This document shows, one piece after another, positions 38,473-47,636 of a stretch of DNA of 64,000 nt; position 1 is the first letter of the stretch, and each line of letters begins with the position of its first letter. The DNA is from Methylosinus sp. LW4. GTDB lineage: Bacteria; Pseudomonadota; Alphaproteobacteria; Rhizobiales; Beijerinckiaceae. The position numbers and the translations under genes were made by a program. Where the stretch lies: the NCBI RefSeq assembly GCF_000379125.1, contig NZ_KB900627.1, forward strand, positions 776,647-840,646. The letters are read 5' to 3'. The notes beneath the pieces were generated by a model. It saw only the letters and a program-made list of their open reading frames with translations. It made no database searches and was not told the origin of the DNA.

Positions 38473-38531
38473 GTCAGTTCTCGGTGGAAAAACTCGGGCT
38501 GCCTGGGTCAGCTCTCAGTGGAAATCAACAC
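38473..38531. repeat. IS21 terminal direct repeats
   Basis: The motif GGGTCAG(T/C)TCTC(G/A)GTGGAA occurs twice, separated by about 23 bp, directly upstream of istA. Multiple internal copies near the tips are typical IstA binding sites of IS21. The outer copy ends in AATCAACACA. A short sequence resembling the ISAs1 3' region (GCAAATTTCACTACGCTCAA) follows at 38560-38580. Confidence 0.65.
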
Positions 38532-38599
38532 ACGGGGGGCACGACCCGGAAACCGCCCTGGCAAATTTCACTACGCTCAAGCGTAAGACCGTATGTCCG

Positions 38600-38937
38600 C
38601 TACTGCGGTGGGGGGACTCCCCACCGTTTGTAAAGCCCAATCATGGGCGGGGATTGACGATTTTCTCGGGGAGACGTCGATTGAACAGGGTCTGGAGCAT
38701 GGCGCAGGATCGGCTCGGCACTTTGCCGCCTGGGTCTGTGAGTCGGGCCTGTGCCTAGATCTCGGCCCCGCAGCGGTCGACCACTTCGCCAGCCACTACG
38801 GTCGGTGCGCTGGCACACCGCGATGGGACGGAGTGTCCCGGAATTACGCCTGCGGACTTATTCGGTTACAGAGGCCACCTTCAATCGGAATTGCCAATCG
38901 GGCAACCCACAACGCGGTTGACGCCCGTTGCTTTTGA
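38600..38937 (+). pseudogene. Tyrosine recombinase N-terminal remnant
   Basis: The frame contains WAGIDDFLGETSIEQGLEHG, then ARHFAAWVCESGLCLDLGPA and AVDHFASHYGRCAGTPRW. This looks like the core-binding (SAM-like) N-terminal domain of transposon-type integrases. It breaks off at about 38937, where AT-rich DNA begins. The catalytic domain is absent. Confidence 0.45.
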
Positions 38938-39136
38938 TGGTACATTTATTACGTATTATTACTTATATTCTCCGACAACAAGCATGGTTTATGCTTTCTT
39001 TCAACGCGAGATCCTCCCGTTATCTTGCGCCGTATTCCAAGCTAAAGATCGGTTTGGTTTAGCCGTGGATTCCTCGAACACGACGACATCTAGATTCCAA
39101 CCAATTCATTCTATAGCGTTAGAGCGGGTACATACG

Positions 39137-40225
39137 ATGGATAACAATATTCCTTTTTATTGCTACGGAACAAAAATACTTACTGTTTGCGGCGATGTTG
39201 CGGTTCAAGACCTTAACGTTGGCGATTCTGTCGTCACTATTATAGGCAAGCACAAACCTATACGTCGGGTCAGCCATCGCGAGGTCGATTGCTACCGTCA
39301 CTCTGACCCAACGAGTGTCTGGCCGATTCGTATCTCTGCCCACGCGTTTCGGGAGAACGCACCAGTCCGTAATATCTATGTGTCGCCTTCGCAGGCACTT
39401 TGTTTCGACCTAGTTGGAGAAATTCTTATTCCTGCCCGCGCCCTCGTCAATGGCGCAACGATCGCCCAAGTCGAAGTGTCGAGCGTGATCTATTGGTACG
39501 TTGAGTTGGAGGGACATGATCGTCTACCTACGGAGAACCAGCCTAGCGAAAGCACTCCCGGCATGGGCAATCAGGCATTCTTTGAAGAACGCGGCGCTGT
39601 TCTTGCCCGACTCCCGGAGCTCGATGACTCTTCGATAGCCGCGCCAGAATTGTCGCGCCCTTTCTATACCGAAGGACCGATCGTCGCCGCCGTGCACGAG
39701 CAGCTACTCTCTAGGGCCAAAAGCTTGGGCTGGACGTTAGACCAAACACCTCCGCTCGATCTGCATCTGCTCGTGGACGGAACGCGGATCGAGCCGGTCG
39801 TCCGCGGATGGTTCTTTCGCTTTGCGATTCCACCGCAGGCGCAACAGGCTTGGCTGATATCTTCCATGTCGCGGCCGTCTGACGTAAGCAACAGTGATGA
39901 CGGTCGCAATCTCGGGGTGTGTATTGTGGGGCTAACTCTCTGCGATGGCTTCGGATCGGAGCGATCGATCGATCTCGGCGATCCGCAGTTCGACCAACAC
40001 GGCTTCCATCACTTCGAAGAGGGTCAACGTCGCTGGACCTCTGGGCTCAGCCGAATACCTCCGGCCTATTTAAAAGAATGTACGGATGGAGTGTTCCTAC
40101 GCATCGAGCTAGGCGGACCGATGGTGGCGAGGTGGACTGAACCGCAGCAGAACGCGATCTCTATTTCCTCGGCCGGGGATGGTGTAAGTTTAGCCCTAGG
40201 CCCAGGACTTATTAATTCCGAGTGA
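39137..40225 (+). CDS. Hint-domain (hedgehog/intein-like) protein
   Basis: The 362-aa protein starts with a Hint_2-type domain: FYCYGTKILTVCGDVAVQDL (Cys9 is the likely nucleophile), NVGDSVVTIIGKHKPIRRV, then RNIYVSPSQALCFDLVGEIL IPARALV split over the next strand (the SPxHal/HALF-type step). The C-terminal 180 residues carry the family's usual second part (RIEPVVRGWFFRFAIPP; RRWTSGLSRIPPAYL; GVFLRIELGG). In alphaproteobacteria these proteins occur in surface-polysaccharide and secretion loci; the role is unknown. The start is set at the ATG at 39137 by the domain boundary; an in-frame ATG at 38891 would add an unrelated 82 residues. The region is AT-rich like the island. Confidence 0.75.
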   Translation: MDNNIPFYCYGTKILTVCGDVAVQDLNVGDSVVTIIGKHKPIRRVSHREVDCYRHSDPTSVWPIRISAHAFRENAPVRNIYVSPSQALCFDLVGEILIPARALVNGATIAQVEVSSVIYWYVELEGHDRLPTENQPSESTPGMGNQAFFEERGAVLARLPELDDSSIAAPELSRPFYTEGPIVAAVHEQLLSRAKSLGWTLDQTPPLDLHLLVDGTRIEPVVRGWFFRFAIPPQAQQAWLISSMSRPSDVSNSDDGRNLGVCIVGLTLCDGFGSERSIDLGDPQFDQHGFHHFEEGQRRWTSGLSRIPPAYLKECTDGVFLRIELGGPMVARWTEPQQNAISISSAGDGVSLALGPGLINSE

Positions 40226-40379
40226 GGCGTGATTCAATGTCTCCGAGATGGAGGCTTCGATGGGTGCCCCCGCGCGGGTCGAACACGGCCTTCAACTCTT
40301 CCGCGACGAATACGACGTCGCCGCCGCGGCGGAACACCGCGCCGATCGGACGCGGTGAGGTCAGGGATATCATTTTCAT
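40212..40379 (-). CDS. 55-aa small protein of the DNA-processing block
   Basis: The ORF starts at the ATG at 40379 with a strong TTGGAGGAG ribosome-binding site 7 nt upstream. The product begins MKMISLTSPRPIGAVFRRGG and ends HLGDIESRLTRN. It has the look of a small beta protein with central VVFVAEELKAVFDP. It is preceded by structured leader copy B and lies downstream of the UvrD-like helicase on the same strand. Its end overlaps the end of the Hint gene by 14 bp (convergent). The function is unknown. Confidence 0.65.
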   Translation of the reverse strand: MKMISLTSPRPIGAVFRRGGDVVFVAEELKAVFDPRGGTHRSLHLGDIESRLTRN

Positions 40380-40436
40380 GATCTGCTCCTCCAATCGTTG
40401 ATGTTTTTCTCCAATACGATTCCCGAAGGCCGCCTC

Positions 40437-40500
40437 GGGGCCGGCGGGGCAAGGGCGCGAGGAACGCGCGGGAGCCTCAGCGACAACCCCTTGCCGCGGC
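40437..40500 (-). ncRNA. Structured leader motif, copy B (upstream of the 55-aa ORF)
   Basis: On the minus strand the outer stem is GGCAAGGG/CCCTTGCC. The inner part reads GTCGCTGAGGCTCCC and then the hairpin GCGCG-TTCCT-CGCGC. It ends 69 nt before the ATG at 40379. GTCGCT, GCTCCC and the GCGCGTTCC loop are shared almost letter for letter with copy C. Confidence 0.55.
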
Positions 40501-40596
40501 GGCCGTGCAGGCGGCACAGGCGCTTTCGATGATGGTCTTGCCTCGCGACCTCTGCTCACGGCCTGCGCAAATGATTGGGAAGTCTTCGCCAATCGA

Positions 40597-42666
40597 CTAG
40601 CGGGCGCGTCGCGCGCCGCGTCGCTCTGCATCCCGCAGGCGTCCCCGGATGCAATGTTCGTCAGGGATGTCGTCCACGAATGGAGACGGCGATCCGAAGC
40701 CGCGACGGAAGCCGCAGTAGGAAATGCTGACCCGCCTCATGCCACGCGTCAGCGCGACGTACGCGAGCCGGCGCTCCTCCTCGCCGTCACCGTAGTCCGA
40801 GGGAAATACGCCCGCCTCCCAGGCGGCCAGGAACACATGGGGGAATTCGAGGCCCTTCGCCTTGTGGAGCGTCATCAGCCGCACGCGGTCGGTTTCGTCC
40901 TCGCCGGGGCGGCTGGTCGCCAGCGCCGCGTGGTCCAAGAGCTCCCGCGCCGTGTGGAACTCGCCGGCGAGCGCGATGAGCTCCTGCAGGTTTTCGAGCC
41001 GATCTTCCGAACTCTCCGCCTTGCTGTCGCGCAGCATGGCCCGATAGCCGGTGGCGTCGAGCAGCAGCGAGATCTGATCGGCGAGCGTGTGCGAGCGATC
41101 CTCGGCGATGCGACGGACCTGCTCGGCGAACAGAAGTCCGGCCGCGCGGCATTTCGTCGGCAGCTCGGCGGTGTCGAGCGCGCGCAGCAAGGAGACGTTT
41201 CGAAACGAAGCCTCCGCCTCGACCGCCTCCATGGCCTTGGCGCCGAAGCCGCGACGCGGCTCATTGATGACGCGCCGGAAGGCTTCATCCGACTGGCGAT
41301 CGTCGGGCGTCGCGGCGAGCCGCAGGAGGGCGAGCGCATCCTTGATCTCGGCGCGCTGATAGAAGCCGACGTCGCCGACGATCACATGCGGGATGCGGGC
41401 GCGCATCAAGGCTTCTTCGAAGCCGCGTGACAGGAAGGAGGCGCGATAGAGGATAGCGATGTCCTGCCAGGACGCTCCCTCGGCGCGGCGGGCGAGGATC
41501 TCGTCGACGACGCCGGCGGCTTCGGCCTGGGCGTCGCGGTAGGCGACGATCTCTAGTCGGTCCCCTTGCTCTTTTTTCGTGTAGAGTGTCTTTCCGAGAC
41601 GTTTCTTGTCCCGAGCGATGACCGCATTGGCGGCAGCGAGTATGTGGCCCGTCGAACGGAAATTTTCTTCGAGCCGGATCTGCACGGCGCTCGGGAAATC
41701 TTGGCGAAAGCGCCGGATATATTCGATGTCCGAACCACGCCAGCCGTAGATCGCCTGATCATCGTCGCCAACGCAGAAGATGCGCCCGTGCTGGGAGGCG
41801 AAGGACTTCAGCCAGCTATATTGCGCGAAATTGACGTCCTGATATTCGTCGGCGGCGAGCCAATCGAAGCGCGACGCCCAGCGCGCGCGATAGGCGTCGT
41901 CCTTGCGCATTGCGAGGGTCGGCCACAAGAGCAAGTCGCCGAAATCGGTGGCGTTGGCCTCGCGCAGGGCGCGCTGATAATCGGCATAGACGCGCGCCGC
42001 GGCGCGAAGGCCATAGACGTCGAGGGGCTCGCGGGAGTGAGCCGCTTTTGCGATTTTTGCTTCCACCCAAGCGGCGGCGCCGGACGGCGTGATCAGATTG
42101 TCTTTGAATTTCGCGATGCGGTTGCACATGATCTTCAAAGGATCACGTGCATTGGCGTCGCCACCCTCCTCGCCGCCGAGGTCTTGCGCCTTCATGACGC
42201 GCTTGACGAAGCGGCGGCTGTCGTCGGCGTCCACGATATCGAAATTCGGCCGAAGCTCGGCGATCTCCGGCGCGTCGCGGAGCTGGCGCGCGGCGAGGCC
42301 GTGATAGGTGCCGAGCCAGGAGGGCGCGGCGTGACCGTCGAGCACGGCGCGTATGCGAGCCGCCATTTCGGCGGCGGCCTTGTTGGTGAAGGTGACGGCG
42401 AGAATGCGCGACGCCGGGATGCGATCGACGGCGATGCGATGCACGACCGCCGCCGTGAGCGTCGACGTCTTTCCGGTTCCCGCGCCGGCGAGGACGAGGA
42501 TCGGCCCCGTGTGAGACGCCGCCCGCGCCTGCTCGGGGGTCAGGGTTCGAGCCACCGTCTCGAAGGCGTCGGCGGGCGGTTGCGGCTCCGACGGCTCGTC
42601 GAAGCAGGGCTCGAAACGGTCCCACTCCTCCATGCCGGCGAGCGGGTCGTCAGAGAATCTCGACAT
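40597..42666 (-). CDS. UvrD/Rep-type superfamily 1 helicase
   Basis: The 689-aa protein has all SF1A motifs: Q-motif region LTPEQARAA, Walker A ILVLAGAGTGKTSTL, Ia AVTFTNKAAAEMAAR, II WLAADEYQDVNFAQ, III CVGDDDQAIYGWRGSD, IV RLEENFRST, V VRLMTLHKAKGLEFPHVFLA and VI ERRLAYVALTRGMRRV. It unwinds DNA 3' to 5' using ATP. The start is set at the ATG at 42666 (MSRFSDDPLAG), overlapping the HD gene's end by 17 bp. It is in one operon with the Toprim and HD genes. The protein is close to chromosomal UvrD in motifs, but the context (ArdC, Toprim, WGR, RecD2) is of plasmid or ICE DNA processing. The C-terminal tail is Arg-rich. Confidence 0.92.
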   Translation of the reverse strand: MSRFSDDPLAGMEEWDRFEPCFDEPSEPQPPADAFETVARTLTPEQARAASHTGPILVLAGAGTGKTSTLTAAVVHRIAVDRIPASRILAVTFTNKAAAEMAARIRAVLDGHAAPSWLGTYHGLAARQLRDAPEIAELRPNFDIVDADDSRRFVKRVMKAQDLGGEEGGDANARDPLKIMCNRIAKFKDNLITPSGAAAWVEAKIAKAAHSREPLDVYGLRAAARVYADYQRALREANATDFGDLLLWPTLAMRKDDAYRARWASRFDWLAADEYQDVNFAQYSWLKSFASQHGRIFCVGDDDQAIYGWRGSDIEYIRRFRQDFPSAVQIRLEENFRSTGHILAAANAVIARDKKRLGKTLYTKKEQGDRLEIVAYRDAQAEAAGVVDEILARRAEGASWQDIAILYRASFLSRGFEEALMRARIPHVIVGDVGFYQRAEIKDALALLRLAATPDDRQSDEAFRRVINEPRRGFGAKAMEAVEAEASFRNVSLLRALDTAELPTKCRAAGLLFAEQVRRIAEDRSHTLADQISLLLDATGYRAMLRDSKAESSEDRLENLQELIALAGEFHTARELLDHAALATSRPGEDETDRVRLMTLHKAKGLEFPHVFLAAWEAGVFPSDYGDGEEERRLAYVALTRGMRRVSISYCGFRRGFGSPSPFVDDIPDEHCIRGRLRDAERRGARRAR

Positions 42667-43579
42667 GGCAGTTCGCTCCATTACAGCGGATGAGTTCTCC
42701 GCCTTCGGTGGCCTCGGTGGAGAAGACGAGGAAATGGTCGTCGAAGTAGAAGGCGCCGCTCTCGTTGCGTTCGCCGTCGACGACGACGCCCTCGACGCAT
42801 TGCGAGCCGTCGTCGGCTTCGACCTGGACGAGCGTATCCAGGCCCCGTTTGCCGGTCGGGAGATGTCGGCAGCGGCGGCGCATCGCCTCCGGCAGGCGCG
42901 AGAAAGCTTCGGCCAGTCGCGCAAGCGTGTCCTCGATGAAGATTTCGTCGAGGGTCTCGGTGACGTCGATCGTGTCGCCGAGCTCCCCGAGCCGCTCGAG
43001 GAACAGGTCTTTCGCGAGATTCGGCGGCCAAGGCTCCCAGGGGCTCATGCCGGGCGGCAGCGGCAGGGGATCGTGATCTAGCGGCTCGAGCGTGATCTGC
43101 AGGCTCGATCTTATGTCGTCGCGGCTCCAGCCGACGACATGATAGGCTTCGTTCGCCGCGGCCTGACGATCGGCGCGCTTGTGGAGGGCGTAGCTCTCGT
43201 CTGTCCACGGCGGCAGGCCATAGCGTCGGTCGACAGCGTCCTGCAGACGCCGATCGAGCTGCGCGAAGCCTTCGCCGAGATGCGGCTTCAACGGCATGAT
43301 GGGATCTATGCCGCCGACCAAGGCCTCGGTCGCGTCGTGCAATAGCTCCCGCAGTGCGTCCCGCGGCGCGAGCTTTCCTTCGCGCTTGCGCAAGGCCAGG
43401 ACAGCGAGGCTGTGCTGGGCGACGCTGAGCGGCAGGTCCCAGGCGGAATATCCGCCCCAGCGGTAGGTGCGCGACAGGCCGATCGCCAGATCCTCGTCGG
43501 TCCAGGCGTCCGGCTTCGGATCGAGCAGGTCGAGCCGACCGCCCGATTGGAGCAGCATCCAGGCGCGTTGTGGTTTCAT
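42650..43579 (-). CDS. HD-superfamily phosphohydrolase-like protein
   Basis: In this 309-aa protein the N-terminal 200 residues hold an HD-domain pattern: first His in LPLSVAQHSLAVLALRKREG and the HD pair in LRELLHDATEALVGGIDPIM, as in YfbR-type nucleotidases. The remainder (about 205-305) includes FIEDTLARLAEAFSRLPEAM and a Cys/His-bearing tail (RCNGANCHVEIL). The start is at the ATG at 43579, overlapping the Toprim gene's stop by 4 bp (ATGA). HD genes of this kind are common on alphaproteobacterial plasmids; a 5'-nucleotidase or dNTP-hydrolase role is plausible but unproven. Confidence 0.75.
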   Translation of the reverse strand: MKPQRAWMLLQSGGRLDLLDPKPDAWTDEDLAIGLSRTYRWGGYSAWDLPLSVAQHSLAVLALRKREGKLAPRDALRELLHDATEALVGGIDPIMPLKPHLGEGFAQLDRRLQDAVDRRYGLPPWTDESYALHKRADRQAAANEAYHVVGWSRDDIRSSLQITLEPLDHDPLPLPPGMSPWEPWPPNLAKDLFLERLGELGDTIDVTETLDEIFIEDTLARLAEAFSRLPEAMRRRCRHLPTGKRGLDTLVQVEADDGSQCVEGVVVDGERNESGAFYFDDHFLVFSTEATEGGELIRCNGANCHVEIL

Positions 43580-44520
43580 TTTGCGGCTTCCTCTCTTTGT
43601 CGGAGCATGTCGTTCCAGTCGTCGTCTTCGATCGGCGGTCTCAGCCGTTCGAAGGCGACGCCGGCGGCGTCGGCGATTTCCCGATGACGCGCGGCGTAGC
43701 GATCGCCGGCGCGATCGGCGTCGGCGGCGCTGCAGAAGACGGATCCCGGGGTTCTCGCGAGGCGGGCGGCGATCGTCTCGATCGCTGCGATCGTCTTCGG
43801 CCCCATGCCGCCGCCGGTCGCGGCGTAGAGCGTGTCGTCGCGGACGTCTTCGAATGCGGCGACGCTCAGCACATTGATCGGCGCTTCCGCGAGCACGAAG
43901 CGCGTCGGCGGCGCGGAACCGCCGGGAAGGCGGAACAGGACCTTGTCGCCGCCCTTCACCGATCCTTTGAAATCGGGACCACGGATTTCGATATGGGTCA
44001 CGGCGCCGTGATCGTCGCGATGCGCGAACCAGGCGCTGCCATAGGGGCCTTCTCTCACCGCGTCGGCGGCGCGCGCCCGTTCGAGGACGCGTCGCGGCAG
44101 CACGCGCGCGCCGGCGAGATAGCGCCACACGAGCGAACCCGGCTGCAGCCGGGGGCGTCGCTCCCAGCGCTTCGAAAGCGCGAGCGCGGGCCTCGACTCT
44201 CCTCGGGAACGCTGGAAGTTGGGAAATCGCGGGGCGACGCCGGTGAAGCGGCGCAGCACTTTACGGACCTCGCCGAAATTCAGGCGCGGCTCAAGATGCT
44301 GAACGAGATCGAAGACGTCGCCCTTCGCCTCGCTCTGCGGATCCCACCAGCCCTTGCCCTCGTGATTGACGATCAGGATTTCTCCCTCTCCGCGTCGATA
44401 TTTGAGGCAACTCTTCGTGCTCTCTCGGCGGTCGAGCCGCCAGGGCGGCGTCGCGCGCTCGAGAAACGCCGCGCAATGGGTCTTCGCCCGCAGCTGTTCG
44501 ATTTCCGGGTCATGGCTCAT
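43576..44520 (-). CDS. Toprim-domain protein (plasmid primase-like)
   Basis: The 314-aa protein has an N-terminal segment (YRRGEGEILIVNHEGKGWWD; GDVFDLVQHLEPRLNFGEVR) typical of plasmid DUF3991/Toprim proteins. A Toprim fold follows: PTRFVLAEAPINVLSVAAFE (catalytic Glu), AATGGGMGPKTIAAIE and FCSAADADRAGDRYAARH (DxD). Such proteins act as primase-like or nicking factors in plasmid and ICE replication. No zinc ribbon is obvious. The start is the ATG at 44520 in a context GGGACGGAACGCC; the longer frame to 44925 runs through leader C. It is the first gene of the Toprim-HD-UvrD operon (ATGA overlap with HD). Confidence 0.8.
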   Translation of the reverse strand: MSHDPEIEQLRAKTHCAAFLERATPPWRLDRRESTKSCLKYRRGEGEILIVNHEGKGWWDPQSEAKGDVFDLVQHLEPRLNFGEVRKVLRRFTGVAPRFPNFQRSRGESRPALALSKRWERRPRLQPGSLVWRYLAGARVLPRRVLERARAADAVREGPYGSAWFAHRDDHGAVTHIEIRGPDFKGSVKGGDKVLFRLPGGSAPPTRFVLAEAPINVLSVAAFEDVRDDTLYAATGGGMGPKTIAAIETIAARLARTPGSVFCSAADADRAGDRYAARHREIADAAGVAFERLRPPIEDDDWNDMLRQREEAAK

Positions 44521-44609
44521 GGCGTTCCGTCCCTTTCTCGGGTCGGGCGGAGCGGAGAGCTCGATTTCCTCTCGCTCCTTTCCCAAAACGCCATCGGCCG
44601 ACCGCGAGA

Positions 44610-44672
44610 CGGCCGCGCTGCAAGGGCGCGCGGAACGCGCGGGAGCAAAGCGACGCACCCTTGTCGGCGTGG
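44610..44672 (-). ncRNA. Structured leader motif, copy C (upstream of the Toprim gene)
   Basis: On the minus strand it reads GACAAGGGTGCGTCGCTTTG, CTCCC, then hairpin GCGCG-TTCCG-CGCGC, then CCCTTGC. It ends 99 nt before the Toprim ATG at 44520. The motif lies in the 253-bp divergent region with the WGR gene. Confidence 0.55.
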
Positions 44673-44773
44673 ACGGCGCTAGCGGTAGCCATGTCCTCCC
44701 TCTCCCTTTGCTCCGGATTCCCATTCGTGATTCACTCGTGCGCGAATGCGAAGCGGCGGCGCGGAGGGCCGGC

Positions 44774-45130
44774 ATGGCGGCGATGGACGAGATCGCGATT
44801 GCGTTGCAGGGCCGAAATCCGGAGGCGAACCGCCATCGTTCCTGGCGCGTCGAGGCCGGGCGCGATCTGTTCGGAGCCTGGATCGTGCGCGTCTCCTTCG
44901 GCCGGATCGGCTGCGGGGGCCGCACATTCGCCCGCGAATTCGGATCGGAGGACGAGGCGCACGCCTATGTGCGCGACGGGTTACGTCGCCGGAAAGGCGC
45001 GGTTCGGCGCTGCGGGGTCGAATATCGCGTCGTCGACGCCTCGCCCGCGGCGCGGCCTCTCTTGGCGACGGTCAGATTATCGAGCGGCCAAAAGCCCTCG
45101 GAAGCGGCCGAGCCCCGCCATGAAGAGTGA
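44774..45130 (+). CDS. WGR-domain protein
   Basis: The 118-aa protein holds a single WGR domain at about residues 20-80: SWRVEAGRDLFGAWIVRVSF, GRIGCGGRTFAREFGSEDEA, HAYVRDGLRRRKG. The G-R-I-G core stands in for the W-G-R-I-G signature. WGR domains bind nucleic acids, for example near breaks in PARP proteins. The ATG at 44774 follows CGGAGGGCC; a second ATG at 44783 is possible. The stop overlaps the RecD2 start by 11 bp, so the two are translated together, and it may be a helicase-loading or DNA-end partner. Confidence 0.78.
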   Translation: MAAMDEIAIALQGRNPEANRHRSWRVEAGRDLFGAWIVRVSFGRIGCGGRTFAREFGSEDEAHAYVRDGLRRRKGAVRRCGVEYRVVDASPAARPLLATVRLSSGQKPSEAAEPRHEE

Positions 45131-47284
45131 GCAGCCGTCGCAAAGCGGCGCTTCGCGGGAAACGCTCGTCGGCTCGGTCGAGCGCGTGACGTTCCACAAT
45201 GAGGAGAATGGGTTCGCGGTCCTGAAGGTCAAAGCCCGCGGCCGGTCGTCGGACACGCCGCGTCGATTTCCGCGGGCGAATATATTCACGCCGTCGGCGT
45301 CTGGATCAACGACCGCACCCATGGTTTTCAATTCAAAGCGGATTTTCTCAAGACCACCCCGCCGACGACCGCGGCGGGCATCGAAAAATATCTCGGCTCC
45401 GGCATGGTCCGGGGCATAGGCCCCAAGCTCGCCGCGAGAATTGTCGCCGCTTTCGGCGTGGCGACCTTCGAAACCATCGAAGCGACCCCGGAAAGACTGA
45501 AGGAGGTCTCGGGCATCGGAGAGTTCCGCGCCAAAAGAATCGCCGCCGGCTGGGCCGAGCAGAAGGCCGTGCGCGACATTATGGTGTTCCTGCACGCGCA
45601 TGGCGTCGGAACCTCGCGCGCGGTGCGCATCTTCAAGACCTATGGCTTCGACGCCATCCAGGTGATGACCGAAGATCCCTATCGGCTCGCCCGCGACATT
45701 CGCGGGATCGGCTTTCGCACGGCCGACGCCATGGCCATGAAGATGGGCGTCGGGAAAGAGGCGCCGCTGCGCGCCGGCGTGTCCTTCGCGCTGCAGGAGG
45801 CGACCGACGACGGTCACTGCGGGCTTCCGGTCGAGAGCCTGCTCACCCTGGCGGTCAAGCTGCTCGATGTCGACAAGGCGATCGTGCGGACGGCGCTCGA
45901 TCACGAGCTCGCCGGCGCGGAAGTCGTCGGCGACACGATCGGCGGCGCGCCCTGCGTCTTCCTGCGCGGGCTACACACGGCGGAGCGCGGCGTCGCCGAG
46001 CGGCTACGAGCCTTGGCCTCCGGCGCGCCGCCCTGGCCGCGGATCGATGTGGAAAGAGCCGCCCCCTGGGTCGAGAAGCGGACGGGCAAGACCCTCGCGC
46101 CCTCGCAGCGCGCCGCGATCGAGATGGCGCTCCGCTCCAAAGTCGCCGTGATCACCGGCGGTCCTGGCGTCGGCAAGACGACCTTGCTCGATGCGATTCT
46201 GCGCATCCTCATCGCCAAGGGAACGAAAATTCTGCTCGCCGCCCCGACCGGCCGCGCGGCCAAGCGCATGGCCGAACAGACCCGCATCGAGGCGAAGACC
46301 ATTCACCGCCTGCTGGAGATCGATCCCAAGACAGGCGGATTTCGACGGGGGCCGGACAATCCTCTCGACTGCGATCTTCTCGTCGTCGACGAGACCAGCA
46401 TGGTCGACATCTCGCTCATGTATGCGCTCACCAAGGCCATCCCCGGGCCATCGGCGCTCTTGCTGGTCGGCGACGTCGATCAATTGCCGTCGGTCGGACC
46501 GGGTCAGGTGCTGGCGGACATCATCGAATCGGGAGCCGTCCCGGTCGCGCGCCTGACCGAAGTGTTCCGGCAAGCCGCCAAAAGCCGCATCATCGTCAAC
46601 GCCCATCGGATCAATCGCGGCGACATGCCGCAACTGCCGACGCGAGGGGAGGAGTCGGATTTCTGGTTCGTCGACGCTGACGATCCCGAGAAGGGAGCGG
46701 CCAAGGTGGTGGAGATCGTGCGCGACCGAATTCCACGGCGTTTCGGCCTCGACCCGATCCGCGACATCCAAGTGCTCTGTCCGATGCAGCGCGGCTCGCT
46801 CGGGGCGCGAGCGCTCAATGTCGATCTGCAGAAAGCCCTCAATCCCGACCCGCCGGCGAAGGTGGAGAAATTCGGATCGATCTTCGCGCCGGGCGACAAG
46901 GTCATGCAGACCGAGAATGATTACGATCGCGACGTGTTCAACGGCGACCTCGGAACCGTCGTGCGCATCGACGAGGTCGAGGGCGCGCTCGTCGCGAGCT
47001 TCGATGGCCGCGATGTGGAATATCCGTTCGGCGAGCTCGACGCCCTGGTCCCGGCCTATGCAACCACGATCCACAAGTCGCAGGGTTCGGAATATCCTGC
47101 CGTGGTCATCACGTTGGCTACCCAGCATTACACCATGCTGGCGCGCAATCTCGTCTATACGGCGGTCACGCGCGGCAAGCGTCTCGTCGTTCTCGTCGGT
47201 CAGCGCCGGGCGCTGGCGATCGCAGTGAGAAGCGGCGCGGGCAGAAAGAGATGGACGAAGTTGAGGGAGTGGTTGAAGGTTTGA
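45120..47284 (+). pseudogene. recD2: RecD2-type helicase with an N-terminal frameshift
   Basis: The N-terminus from the ATG at 45120 reads TLVGSVERVTFHNEENGFAV and LKVKARGR, the RecD2 OB-like start. Then the frame shifts between about 45240 and 45256 and continues in another frame as VVGHAASISAGEYIHAVGVW. From there all parts are present: helix-hairpin-helix MVRGIGPKLAARIVAAFG, Walker A VITGGPGVGKTTLLDAIL, Walker B LLVVDETSMVDISL, GDVDQLPSVGPGQ, and C-terminal YATTIHKSQGSEYPAVV with LVYTAVTRGKRLVVLVG. RecD2 is a 5'-3' SF1B helicase. Compared with the family, about ten bases seem deleted at the shift. A shorter product from the ATG at 45404 (626 aa) would keep the HhH and motor domains. Confidence 0.85.
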
Positions 47285-47363
47285 AATCGACCACCGACGT
47301 GGCGCACCGGCGAAAAGCACGAGACCCCGGGCCCTGCGTCAGGGACAGCAACGAGACGGGCGC

Positions 47364-47636
47364 ATGAAAACGCAAGACATGAACGAGAGCGCCCCGCCGA
47401 CCAACGACAACGGGGCGACGACCGTGACCTCGGGACGCCGAGCGATGCGCGCCAGCCCGCAGGCCGAAGCGCGCGGCATCGAGGTCGTGCGCCTCCACCA
47501 AAGGCTGGAGGATTGGCGCGATTGCCGTCGTCTCGCCGACGCCGAGAGGTGGCCTGCGCTCGCATACGAAATCATCTGCATCGAGATTCACGCGCTGGAA
47601 CGGGACATCGCCCGACGCGTCGGTGAATTATATTGA
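47364..47636 (+). CDS. 90-aa hypothetical protein
   Basis: The ORF starts at the ATG at 47364, about 80 bp after the RecD2 stop on the same strand. The N-terminal 30 residues are polar and low in complexity. The rest is helical (IEVVRLHQRLEDWRDCRRLA; WPALAYEIICIEIHALERDI). No domain was recognised. Codon use agrees with the neighbours, so it is likely a real accessory gene of the block. Confidence 0.5.
   Translation: MKTQDMNESAPPTNDNGATTVTSGRRAMRASPQAEARGIEVVRLHQRLEDWRDCRRLADAERWPALAYEIICIEIHALERDIARRVGELY

Noticed and set aside
46004..47320. 438-aa minus-strand ORF
   Set aside because: It is antisense to the RecD2 motor domain, which has all helicase motifs.
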